From Elymus sibiricus (Eukaryota; Streptophyta; Magnoliopsida; Poales; Poaceae): a stretch of 64,000 nt of DNA. The stretch lies in contig CM077670.1 in the NCBI GenBank assembly GCA_039707655.1, forward strand, positions 146,858,001 to 146,922,000, written 5' to 3'. This document shows, one piece after another, positions 21,065 to 31,601 of this stretch; within the stretch, counting starts at the first letter, position 1, and the number at the start of each line of letters is the position of its first letter. A program made the position numbers and the translations under genes. Below the pieces are notes generated by a model. It was not told the origin of the DNA, did no database searches, and worked only from the letters and a program-made list of their open reading frames with translations.

Positions 21065-22777
21065 ACCGTCAAAGTGCTCTTCCAACTTTCTCACTTCATC
21101 GACATATGCCTCCATCAAAGCGCTCTGGTAATCCTTGTCGACCTTTCTCACCACAAGCTGTGAGTCACCTCTGATAATCAGTTTCCAGATACCGAGGTTG
21201 ATTGCAATGCGCAGACTGACAAGCAAACCCTCGTACTCAGTAGTGTTGGTGGTGGCCTTCTCCCTGGGGAAGTGCATCTGGACCACGTACTTGAGGTGCT
21301 CTCCGATGGGTGCTATAAGCAGCACACCGGCACCAGCGCCTTTCAGCGTGAAAGCACCGTCAAAGTACATGTCCCAATCATCATCTATTTCCTTGCCGGG
21401 GAGAGAGGTCTCTGGTTTTTCTTCATCTGACGTTGGGGTCCATTCTGCAATGAATTCTGCCAAGGCTCTACTCTGGATCATCGAGGTGCTCTCAAATTTC
21501 ATATCAAAACTTGATAACTCCAATGCCCACTCCACAATCCTGCCGGTTGCCTCTGGAATTCTCAAGATGCGTTACAACGAAAAGCGAGTGACGACGGTGA
21601 CTGGGTGTGCTTGAAAATAATAGTGCGGCTTCCTTGAGCCCATGAGAAGGCCAAAAAGCAACTTTTGCACACCAGAGTACCTTGACCTAGCCCCTTGCAG
21701 GAGGGAGCTGACAAAGTAGAGTGGGCACTGCACCATCTTCTTCTTCACAACTTGCTGATCTGGCCGGCTGGATTGCACAATCTCTGGCTTGTCGGCACTT
21801 GACATTGCCGGAGAAGATTCCTGCTCGTCGGGTCATGGCTCTGCGGCTGCTACCTCTTCCTCATCGGCCTCTCTTTCAGCCACAAGTGCAACACTAACCA
21901 CTTGATTCGTCGCCGCTAGGTATAGCAGCAACGTCTCTTGCGGCCTAGGTGCAACTAGGACTGGCGGAGAGGATAGGTACTCCTTCAAATCTTGGAGCGC
22001 GGCCTCCGCTTACGGAGTCCAGTTCACTGGACCTGCCTTTTTCAATATCTTGAAGAATGGCAAGGCGCGCTCTGCCGATTTGGAGATGAACCTGCTGAGG
22101 GCAGCAACGCAGCCGGCAGGGCGCCTGACATCCTTGACCCGTCTCGGCGCTTCCATCTGCTCAATTGCCTTGATCTTGTCAGGGTTGGCTTCAATCCCTC
22201 TCTAAGACACAAAGAAACCAAGAAGCTTGCCGGATGGAACACCAAACACACACTTCTCGGGGTTTAGTTTCAAGTTGAGCTCACGTAAGTTGGCAAAAGT
22301 TACCTCTAGATCCTGGATCAGTGTTGACTTCTCTTTGGTTTTGACCACAATATCATCCATATAGGCTTCCACATTTCTGTGTATCTAGGTCTCAAAACCA
22401 ATCTGAACTGCTCTGGCAAAAGTTGCCCCGGCACTCTTCTACCCGAACGGCATACGTAAGAAGCAATACATGCCGCATAGGGTGATGAATGCGGTCTTCT
22501 CCTCATCTTCCTTGGCCATAAAAATCTGATGATAACCAGAATAGGCGTCGAGGAAAGAGAGTAGGTCACGGCCAGTAGTGGAGTCTACAATCTGGTCAAT
22601 GCGCGGCAAAGGGAAAGGGTCCTTGGGATAGGCTTTAATTATATCGGTGAAGTCGATACGAAGCCTCCACTTCCCGTTCACCTTACACACCACCACCGAA
22701 TTGGCTAACCACGTAGGGTGTAGCACTCCTCTACCCAGGCCTGCTGCTTCTAACTTCTTAATCTCCTCGGCAATGAA
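21065..22777 (-). pseudogene. pol: Element D pol, part 1: RT and RNase H
   Basis: The frame is continuous with D's gag and protease. RT carries VLHPTWLANSVVV, a WRLRIDFTDI motif (about 22640-22670) and AYMDDIVVKTKE (catalytic MDD, near 22360), followed by LNPEKCVFGVPSGKLLGFF. The first RNase H region (YFVSSLLQGARSRY) and second RNase H domain (YFDGAFTLKGAGAGV, TTNTTEYEGL, RGDSQLVV) follow. At least six in-frame stops occur, for example at the RT start, after MPFG near 22437, near 22205 and near 21830. RNase H is cut by element F after EEHFDG at 21065 and resumes at 8898. Confidence 0.9.
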
Positions 22778-24259
22778 CTATTGCCGCTCTAAGGCTTGCT
22801 TTCTGATCTTCTGCTTGATGGGTCTCGCATGAGGGCAGACAGCAAGGTGGTGCTCAATTAGCTCCCTAGGCACACCGGGGATGTCAGATGCTTGCCAAGC
22901 AAACACATCGACATTCGCTCGTAGGAAGGCAACGAGCTCACTCTCCTGTTTATCACTGAGAGTGGCGCTTATAGAGAAGGTGCCACTCATCCCATCTTCT
23001 TTCACAGAAACTTGTTTGGTCGCTGGCGCGGAAACCTTGTCTCTCTTGCTCTTGCCGGTAGAGCTCTCTGGTGTGTCCTCGACAGGCATGCTGCACTCTG
23101 AAGTGTGGTTCCCGGAGTCCTTCACACAGGTCTTGCCGGTCTTCTTCTTCTTCTCTCCCCCGGAAGCTTTGACGGCAGGGGCAAGTGCCTCGATGGCAGC
23201 TGTTGCCGCTGCCTCCCAGTAGAGCTTGTCAGCACAGATGATTGCGTCCTTGTAGTTTGACTTGATGGTGAGGACCCCCATCGGCCCCGGCATCTTGATG
23301 ACGTTGTACGCATAGTGCGACGCGGCCATAAACTTTGCGAGGGCCGGGCGGCCCAGAATCCCGTTGTACGGCAGCGGCATCTTGACGACGTCAAAGGTGA
23401 TCTTCTCTGTCCGATGGTTGAGCTCGCTGCCGAACTTGACCGGCAATGTGACTTGGCCCTTTGGCTTGTTCCTCCCTAGACTGATCCCTTGGAAACTGCC
23501 TGTCTCCTCGAGATCCTTATCGAGGATCTGCAGCCTCTTGATCACATCTGGAGAGATCAAGTTCAAGCCAGCCCCACCGTCAACCAGCATTTTTCTCACC
23601 TTGAGGTTGCGAATTGTTGGTGAGACCAACAACGGCAAACACCCAACCGCAGTGGTGCGATCAGGGTGGTCCTCGGCGTCAAAGATGATGGGCGAGTGCG
23701 ACCACTTGAGTGGCTTCTGTGCCTCCATCACCGGCTCCGCTGCATTCACTTCGCGGATCCACTGCTTTAGTTGCCGGTGCGAGGAGTGCAAAGATGCGCC
23801 TCCGTCAACACACATGGCATCCACTGCATTTTGGAACTCCTTGTCGGACCCACCTCCATCCTCATCACTATCATCCTCTTCTTGCTGGCCCTGAGTAGCC
23901 TTCTCTTTTGGCTGCTTGGCCTTGCCACGGCGGCCTCCGCGGCCACCATGGTCTTGTTTGCCAGACCCACCAGCACCATCTTGGCCCTTCTCCTTGTCAC
24001 GCTTCTCGTACTCTTGCTTCTGCTTTTCGGCAAGTTGCTCTACTTGCCGGCATTGCTGGAGGTCGTGGCCCTTGGTGCGGTGGATCTTGCAGTACGGCCC
24101 GCCGGTCTTGCCGGCCTTCTCACCTGCCGCAGCTTCCCGGCAGCCATCGCACTCGGCAACCTCCTTGCCGGGGATGTATGCCTTCGGCTTCTTGGTGGCG
24201 TTGGTGTCGCCGAAACTCTCGACGGCCAGTACAGTCTTGTTCTTGCGCTTTCTGTTCTT
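22778..24259 (-). pseudogene. Element D nucleocapsid and aspartic protease
   Basis: A CX2HX4HX4C knuckle (CKIHRTKGHDLQQC, near 24070-24110) is followed by a Lys/Gly-rich basic stretch and an acidic run. Then come LKWSHSPIIFDAEDHP, the protease site LVDGGAGLNLIS (about 23570), LPVKFGSELNH and YNGILGRPALAKFMAA. After a Lys-rich linker the frame reaches IEHHLAVCPHARPIKQ, the start of the RT region. The open frame from 23824 to 22778 is intact. Element E carries the same segment on the plus strand at 56500-57540, which supports the reading. Confidence 0.87.
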
Positions 24260-24262
24260 CTT

Positions 24263-25910
24263 CTACGGGGTTGATGCGTCGTCGTCCTCGGAGTCGACGT
24301 CTGGACCAGCATCTTCCCTGGGGAGTCGCCTCCCTTCCTTAGCACGTGCACACCTATATGCCAAAGCGTACAAATCGTTGATGGTCTTGACCTGCTCGAC
24401 ATTCATCACTGACCGCATCCTACGGTTGCGCACATTCGTGTGGAACGCGACAACAACAGCTATGGGATGGATGTCGGGGATATTGTGGTGCACACGGCTG
24501 AACCGTTGTATGTACTTGCGGAGGTTCTCTCCATCCCTTTGGGGGATCACCTGCAAATCGCTGGGCTGGCCCGGGAGCTTGTGGCCACCCTGGTAAGCGC
24601 CAACGAAATGGTGGCATAGATCCGCCCAAGAAGAAATGGAGCCCTCAGGCAGGTTCATCAATCACGACCTGACGTTGGGCCGAAGCGCCACTGGGAAGTA
24701 GTTGGCGAGCACTTTCTCGTCCCGTCCCCCGGCAGCTTCCACCGCAATGGTGTAGATGCCAAGGAACTCGGCTGGGTTGAGCGTGTCGTCGTACTTGTCG
24801 GGCAGCTCTAGCTTGAAGGCACGGGCAGACGGCCAGCGAACTTGCCGCAGCTCACGAGTAAACGCTAGGCACCCCACATCATAGGGCAAGTACCCAGAGG
24901 CTACTGGCGCGAGCACATTCACTGCCGGCTTGGCACGGTCGTTAGATTGACGGCATGCTTCCCGGCGCAGCTCGATCTTCATGCGGGCGTCTTCGTCGCA
25001 CCGCTCGCGGAGCACTTGGCGCTGATCTTGGCGGCACCGCGGATCCGACGAAGCCATGAACATCACGTCATGGTCGTCCTATCGGGAGGACCGGTCGTTG
25101 TGACGGTGGGGGGTGCTGAGGCGACTGCACCGTTGGCGTGGCGTCTCCGGCAAGGTAGCCGGACGGTCCCACCAGCATGGTGGGTGGTCACCGCGAGGGC
25201 CCCACGTCTTGTGTTTTGCCGGGATCGGCAAAACTGATGAGACTCTGAATGGTGGGTCTCCATTCGTCCATCTTGTCCGGGCTTGGCAGGAAGTTCAAAA
25301 GTATTTGAACCCGCGCCATGGCCTCTGCCGCCGTGGTTGGCATGGCTGGGAGCACAGAACGAGGCGTCGCTCGACTCCTGGCAGAGCCAGAAGGAGCTTC
25401 GTTACGTCCATGCCGCCGTGGCTCATGCTCGCCAATAGGCGGAAGTGGTGGTGGTGCTCCGTGAGCAATCGTAAGTTGCTGCACAGGGATCTCACTTTGC
25501 GGTCGTCTGGAACCGCCAGCAACATGGGGGAGCGTGTCGTGCCTGTCTTGCGATGGTCGTGGCGTACGCCTCCCCGCGCCGTTGTTGGAAGCCACCGCTA
25601 CATCCTTGGATGTTGCGGCGGCTGGGTCCTGGGTCGCAGCAGTATGAACTATATTATTATGATGACTATGCTCACCAGAATGTCTTGGAAGTTGACCGGC
25701 TGTGACGTCGCCGGTCCTGTGGCTAGGCTCAGCAACGTGGCAGGGGTGCTAAGCACCCGCACCACTTGCGCATCCTGCTCCGCCCGTCCCAACCGTAGCG
25801 CCCGCGCCGGCTGCGCTGCCTGTGGTCGCTTGGGAAGGTGGCTTGGACGCGGTACGATCCGTCGTGGCTCCACCCTTCTTCTTCGGCGCCTTCGACGAAG
25901 ATGATGAAGT
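24263..25910 (-). pseudogene. gag: Element D gag
   Basis: By comparison with E, gag starts around 25890 with an APKKK sequence, but the ATG has been lost here. The N-terminal ~250 residues are rich in Ala, Gly and Pro, and include MARVQILLNFLPSPDKMDEW near 25290. The main gag domain (25066-24263) has LPDKYDDTLNPAEFLGIY, FPVALRPNVRS, NLPEGSISSWADLCHHF and LRKYIQRFSRVHHNIP. A TGG-to-TGA change at 24662 and a CAG-to-TAG change at 24260 interrupt it, the latter inferred from CAG at the same place in E. A frameshift near 25,100 separates the two halves. Confidence 0.83.
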
Positions 25911-25954
25911 TGGTACTCACACTACCAAAAAGCTGATTTGTGACACAGAATCCC

Positions 25955-25972
25955 CCTGCCTGGCGCGCTAAA
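25955..25972 (-). other. Element D primer binding site
   Basis: On the minus strand the sequence two bases after the LTR reads TTTAGCGCGCCAGGCAGG, a slightly diverged form of the TTTGGCGCGCCAGGTAGG site of E and F. Confidence 0.75.
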
Positions 25973-25974
25973 GA

Positions 25975-26881
25975 TGTCGTGGGAAACGACGATCTATGGG
26001 ACCGAACGGGCCCCTTTGCGATTCAGCTTAGGGGACATGCATGGGACAAAGAGTAGGTTTTCAGTAGGTGCAAGAACACGCGGGGGGTTTATCCAGGTTC
26101 GGGCTGCTATGAGTGTAAAACCCTACTCCTGTTCTGTGTTTGATCGTGTATGAACCCAAGTTACAAGGAGCGCAGTTTTCCGGCAAGGTGCGCGGGAAAT
26201 GCAGCTATCGCGTGTAATTGAGCTAGGTGTCAACTGTTCTACCTATAGCCGTGGGCCTCCTTTTATAGGCCAAGGGGTTACCACAATGGCTAATACGGTC
26301 GTTACAGAGTATGAATAGTGACTTGCACCGTCACCACGTCTATCTTCCAATGGGGTAAGACAAATGCATTTAATGCACCGTTAGGTGCTATGTTGGGGAG
26401 GCGAGGCCTTGGGCAAAAGATCTATACCACCGGTCCTGGCGCCCTCCTGTAATCTTGAAATGTTCCAGGGACGGGTGCCATTAAAGTTAATCTTGGCGTG
26501 GCATGCTGACACATGCCTTGGCCGGCTATGTTGACCGCCTGCCCGCTCGACACCTAGCATACGAGCCAATCTGGTCGATGGTGAGGTGGAGCGGTAACGG
26601 GACATAACAAGCCTGCTGGCACAGAGCTTGCCGGGCCTTGCTTGCCGGCAACCATAGTCTTGGCCTTCACCTTGCGGGGGCGGAGCTTGCCGGCAAGGGC
26701 AGCGTCGATCTTCAGTACGAGAATAGTACTTCTCGATGACCTGCCTTGAGGTCTTCTTCATGGTCTTGGTGTTGAGTCTTGAGTCGTAGTTATCCTTTGT
26801 CAGGCCCTTGCCGGAAGGGAGGCTACAACTGCCTGTGCACAAGTCTGGGTACGAGGGCACCGATGTCTTAGTACACCGACA
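25975..26881 (-). repeat. Element D 5' LTR
   Basis: A 907-bp LTR close to 4529-5451. The minus strand has a TATAAAA box (complement of 26261-26267) and several TTGCCGGCAAG palindromes (for example near 26635 and 26688). It is followed outside by the target duplication CACTC at 26882-26886. Confidence 0.92.
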
Positions 26882-27258
26882 CACTCAAATCTTGCTCGGG
26901 GGATGTATCACAGTACAACCCGCACCGGAGCCTTCCTAACACGAAGGTCTCCTATGTGGTTAGGCTTACGGCCACCCTTTCTCGTTTGCCTTCGAGTTCC
27001 GCAATGATCATATCCTAACCAGCTGAGCATCCTATCCTAGCCAAAAGGCCTGCAGCGATTTATGATCGTTCTGCGATTGCCGGGCTCAAAAAAGGGCCTC
27101 CCACAAACACGTTGATGCTTTCGGCGCAACTGTGTCGCATTTCTCGATAGCTAACTTGGATGTTGTCCAACACAGGCAAGAGACACACATAAACAACAAC
27201 AAAAATATATGTATAACAATACATATCCCATAGTTATGCTGTTCTAATTACATGAGGC
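26882..27258. other. Target duplication of D and non-coding part of element B
   Basis: The first five bases (CACTC) are the right copy of D's target duplication. The rest resumes B and has no coding signal. It would be the 3' untranslated part of B's antisense ORF, whose stop is at 27259, and ends with an AT-rich stretch (27190-27240). Confidence 0.6.
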
Positions 27259-30200
27259 CTACGCATCCTCCTCCTCAGCGGCACATTGCCTCAGAATTTT
27301 TTCTAGCTTGCAGGCATCCACGGCATATTCAGCCTCCGCTCCGACCTCTACGGAGGAGGGCTCTGGAATGGCGTGCTCAGATGAGCCGTGAATGATCAGG
27401 CCCAAGTCAACACCAAGAAGCTGCGATCTCACACCAGCCAATACCCTCTTGGTGCCCTTGTACGCTGCAGAGTTCTGCCAGTTGAGGAGTTGGGCAGGAG
27501 CCCACTCTAGCAGCTTGACCACACCATCCAAGGTGTCATCAAGGTCATCCTCACCACGGTACAAGGTACCGCAGGCTATACCAAGAGTAGTGCGCATCCG
27601 TTGAGTGAGGTCAGCAACTTGCTGGAGCCGCGTCGCCGCGTCATCATGGACGACGTCCAGAAGCGGCACTGCAATCAGGAAATCAAGTCAAGACCAAGCA
27701 GAGGCACCCAAGAGGCAAAATGAACAAGAAAACCACAACTCGCATGAAGCGGCGGCCTCCAGATCTTGGAGCTTCTTCATCAGCTACTTCACCTGGTCCT
27801 CCACTTCAGTCTGGGCCTTGGAGAAGCGCTGCGCGGCGGCCTCTTTCTGCTTCAAAGCAGTGGCCTATTTCTGTAGCTCCTCTTCCTTGTCCGCAAGCAT
27901 GCTCTCGAGATCGGCCACCTTCTGGCGGTACTCTCTGAGCTCGCCACCGGCAACATCCATAGCATTCTAGAGCTTGCTTCACGACGTCTCTGATTCCTGC
28001 AGTTTCCGCCACAGGACTACGTCATCCTCAGCAACTGCAGGTGAGACATCACAAGACAAAAGTCAAGCACCAATGATACCACGATGCATATCAAATCAAA
28101 CGGAGCCCGTAGAGCTTACGGACGGAACCAGCAGTCAGCATTAAGAGGCATGCGACCTCTTGTTGCCGGGCCTTTAGCTCACGCTGGAGGTCGCCCACCT
28201 CGCCCTCCAATCCATCCACCCTCTACAAAGGAATCAGCCTCAGACACGAATAACAAGCCTGGGAGCGAGTCCGCAATGGACATCACACCCAGGCTCAGGG
28301 GCTACTAGCTATACCATACCACTCAACGAATGGAGGCCTCACCTGGCAGCTGGCCTCATAAAGACTGTTAAGCCCATCTAGCTGGGTGCACAACACCTCC
28401 CTCGCACCCGCCACCACAACAACCAGTGCCGCGGAGGACGAAGGGGCTATAGGGACGGTGAGCGGATCCTCGCAGGCCTCTTCAGTCGCCCCTCCGCGAG
28501 CGAGCGTGGCCTCAGTGTCGGCGACGTCACTATAGGCCCGCGCGGCACCAAGATTGTCTAGAGGCCCTGACTGGGGCCCAGCGACGACCTCTGCGGCTTC
28601 AAGATAAGTACAAGCCAGAAGGTAAAAAGGAGCTCAAGAGGAGCAATGGTCACAAACATTCTTACCAGTGATGTGAGGGGAGATCTCCAGCGAAACGATC
28701 CAAGAGTCACCAAGCGGCCCCAACGCGGCCGTCTCCGCAGTATCAGAGGCCGAAGCCTCGGAGTTCGCAACTTCTCTGCAAAGGCAAAGTTAGAACCCAA
28801 TAGACGCCTCAAATGCAACAACACTTCAAAGATGGCGAGAACATATCGGGCGCGCTCCATGAGCTTCCGCCTCTTAGCCGCAGGCACCACCAATGGCACC
28901 CTCAGCTGGGGAGGATACCCCGGTCCACCACGAGGCCGACGGAATGCGGGCACCTCTGACGCGACCACATAAGGGCCAGCCTTGGGGGTCGCCGGCTTGG
29001 CGACCTCTGTGACGCGAGCGGGAGCGATCGAGCTTTCACGGCCTACCACCATGGCCCCTCGTCACTCAGGGGCGAGGGCGGGTCACCATCCCACGCGTCG
29101 CCATCATCAGCGGCCCCACTGGTCGCCTCTCCATCAGATGAAGATGTGACCTTCTTCCCCTCCTGAGAAGGAGGAGGAGGGTGCTTCGACGTAGGTTGTA
29201 GCAGCACCTGCATCTCTGGTCTCATGGTCTGATCCGAAAGCGGGGGCTCCGACAGCAGCGCAGCGAACCCCATGAACTTCTGCAGTGGCCAAAACTATGA
29301 AAGTCAGAAACAAAACTTGACCTCCTTCATCATCCAGAGCAGAGCCGGAAACCTCACCACCTTCAGCGGGGCTTCGCGGCTGAAGGCCTCCACCAAGACC
29401 TTCATGGACACCTTCTGGGCTTCCAGCCCCGTCAGCAGGACGAGACAGCGGTGGATCTCCTTCTCCTCAAGGTCATCGGGGGAGGTCCGGGAGGGGTCAG
29501 ATAGCCCGCGGTAATCGCTTAATAGCGTACCATGAGCCTACAAAGGGAGAACTCGGCGCTCCACCCAGGTTCGCGCGATATGGAGGCCCGTCAAACCGCC
29601 GTCTTTCAGGAGTGCGGTGGCCTTCAAGAGAACCTCCCTGCTGTCAGAGAGGTCGGCCGGTGACTCCCAAGAGTTCAGACGCTCCGGGGGGTCGCCAGAG
29701 AAGGCCGGCAGATCATCCTCAAGGCCAAACACGTAAAACCACTACTTCTGGCAAGCCCCCATCGATCTTGGGACGGCCATAGGGAAGAAGGGGAGTGAGG
29801 TCATAGCTGGCGACTGGCCCCACCAATATCATGAAAGGAACTGCCGCTCATCTGACCCTTGACGCTAAAAAGGCGCCGGAAGAAGTCGAAGTGAGGGGCG
29901 GCCCCAAGAAAGCACTCACAGAACGTTATGAAATTCACGATGTGCAGAATGCTGGTGGGGTTTAGATGATGAAGCTGAATGCCGAAGAAAAAGAGGAGCC
30001 CCCGCACAAATGGGTGTAGGGGAAAGCCAAGACCTTACCCGAGGAAGTCTAGGTGGAGGACGCACGCACCAGCCGTCAGCGCCGGAAACTCCTCCATGGA
30101 CAGGGGAATCTGATATGTGAGGTCGGACGGGAATGACCCCTCCGCCCTCAGCTTCTGGATGTCCCCATCGGAGATGATGGAGCAGGTCCACCGGCTGACA

Positions 30201-30322
30201 AAGACGTCGGCGCTAGGCTGCAGCTCGACGGCCGCGCCAGCGCCCTCCGCCTTCCACTTTTTCTCCACCTCCTTAGTCGCCTGCACGCCGCGGGCATCGA
30301 TCGAAGAGCCTGGTCGACCCAT
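27259..30322 (-). pseudogene. Antisense ORF of element B, Transposase_28-like, with apparent introns
   Basis: This gene runs opposite to B's gag, as in F. It starts at ATG 30322 (MGRPGSSIDARG). The N-terminal domain of the putative gypsy type transposon family is clear at about 29880-30050 (HHLNPTSILHIVNFITFCEC, then FLGAAPHFDFFRRLFSVKGQ), with one TAA at about 30029. Downstream are a basic stretch near 28850, coiled-coil pieces near 27780-27990 (YRQKVADLESMLADKEEE) and a C-terminal exon, 27669-27259, ending in an acidic EEEDA tail. Between the last two, the minus strand reads TTGATTGCAG directly before the exon, like an intron acceptor, after a non-coding stretch. Introns are likely but unproven; intermediate exons were not fixed. 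Function unknown. Confidence 0.7.
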
Positions 30323-30900
30323 CTCTCATCACCTAGGAGGGGAAATGGTGAGCCCGAAGACAATGAATGTATCAATGGTAGCGGAGCAGAACAAAAGAAG
30401 GCGGGGGCGCGAGGAAGAAAATGGAGATGTAATGAATCTCACTCCTTCTCCCTATCGCTCTTATGACCCACTACGGGCGGGCCAAAAATCGAGGCGTCTC
30501 CACGTGCCACGTGCCCCATGCCCTGTGAGCGGTTACCAATTGCATCCTATAGGCGCGGGAATCGGGGCAGACTTGCCATAATGAGTCAAGGCCTGGCTAG
30601 CTTCGGTCTCTACATTGGCGTGACAGTTCGTTGGGGCGGCGTTTCAGATAAAGCAAGAGCTGGTGGTCCCTCCCCATCAAATCCGAAGACAAGGTATGGA
30701 GGCCCGCAGCTACGACAAAATGACCAAAGGAAAAGTAGAAGAGTCAAGGCAGCGACGTCCCAGAAGGATGGGCTACGGGATCCCCACGAGCTATCAAGAT
30801 GTCGGCATCACGACCGGGCTCCAGGAAGGCGAAGGCAATACAAGAGCCCGTCAAAGGTCTCGCGTCCTTTCCTGCGACCTCCGCCACGCTCGGGGGCTAC
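30323..30900 (+). other. Non-coding end of element B with polypurine tract
   Basis: This is the region upstream of the antisense gene and the 3' untranslated region of B itself. I see no gene. It ends in CGCTCGGGGGCTAC (30887-30900), a polypurine tract of the same type as in F, directly before the 3' LTR. Confidence 0.65.
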
Positions 30901-31341
30901 TGACGGGGTCTTGTACCAGGGGTGGCTAACTCCCAGGAGCCCGACCTCATCTAATACAAGGGGCCCACCAGGCCCAGAGCACGGAGTAAACCCTAGGAGG
31001 CAAGGACGACCTTCATGATCACCAAGATTAGAGGGCGGCAACGCCCCAGATCGCATCTGCCTTGTAAAACCCTAGACCTCTCCTGCCTATATAAAGGGAG
31101 GTCTAGGGTACCCATGGATCATCTGCAAACATATAGTACAACTCTTGGTAGCAACCCCATTCACCATTGTAATCCCTCGCACGAGGTATCCCTCCACTAT
31201 GAATCATCAAAACCTGCAAGACGTAGGGTATTACTCTCCGGAGGCCCGAACCTAGATAAACCCCTCGTGTGACCTCTGATCCATGACTTCTAGCTATGCT
31301 TGGACCCCTACCAAGGGAGATGACCGGAATTCGCTCCGTCA
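30901..31341 (+). repeat. Element B 3' LTR
   Basis: A 441-bp LTR from TGACGGGGTC to CTCCGTCA. Its ends are a 6-bp inverted pair (TGACGG and CCGTCA). A TATATAAAG box at 31088-31096 would start transcription of the element. Confidence 0.88.
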
Positions 31342-31601
31342 GAGATGGCTTGAATTGGTCATGGACTATGACCTTGGGATCAATTATCATCCCGGAAAAG
31401 CTAATGTGGTCGCCGATGCTCTCACCAGAAAGCCAGGCACAATAAATACAATAATGGAGAATCTCCACCCGACACTACAAGAAGAGTTTGCCAAGCTCAA
31501 TATGGTGCTTTGCGGTCCTATGAGTCAGAGTACTTTGGAAATAACTCCGACTCTTGAAGAAGAAATCAAGGAGGCACAAGCCATGGACCCAAGCATACAG
31601 G
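31342..31601 (+). pseudogene. Element K: fragment of Ty3/gypsy RNase H
   Basis: About 85 codons read RWLELVMDYDLGINYHPGKA followed by VVADALTRK, the conserved end of the RNase H domain of a gypsy element, then the start of the RNase H to integrase linker. Element B was inserted just before this point and element I just after DPSIQ, so only this scrap of the host element is left. It resembles the chromovirus-type pol of element C more than the Tat elements. The remaining parts of K are not in the window. Confidence 0.75.

Larger units (their letters stand above)
4529..26881 (-). mobile_element. Element D: Tat-like Ty3/gypsy retrotransposon, split by F, with a B3-like antisense gene
   Basis: D runs on the minus strand from its 5' LTR (25975-26881) through a primer site, gag, protease, RT, RNase H (split at 21065/8898 by element F), integrase (7319), a region with an opposite-strand B3-like gene, and the 3' LTR (4529-5451). 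Both LTRs start TGTCGGTG and end in ACGACA when read on the minus strand. Removing F (12,166 bp plus one duplicated site) leaves about 10.2 kb. Gag and pol share one reading frame broken by several stops, so D is no longer able to make its proteins. It sits in the non-coding middle of element B. Confidence 0.92.
830..31341 (+). mobile_element. Element B: non-autonomous Tat-like Ty3/gypsy retrotransposon, interrupted by D
   Basis: B has, in order: the last 114 bp of its 5' LTR, a primer binding site, gag, protease, a non-coding stretch interrupted by element D, an antisense ORF, a polypurine tract and a 441-bp 3' LTR. The two LTR pieces match over their shared part (both contain CTCTCCGGAGGCCCGAACC and end in CTCCGTCA). 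The LTR starts TGACGG and ends CCGTCA. No reverse transcriptase, RNase H or integrase is found, so B would need the enzymes of a relative to move. Without D it would be about 8.2 kb. The 5' LTR is truncated at 829/830. On the right it abuts gypsy RNase H sequence (K). Confidence 0.85.
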
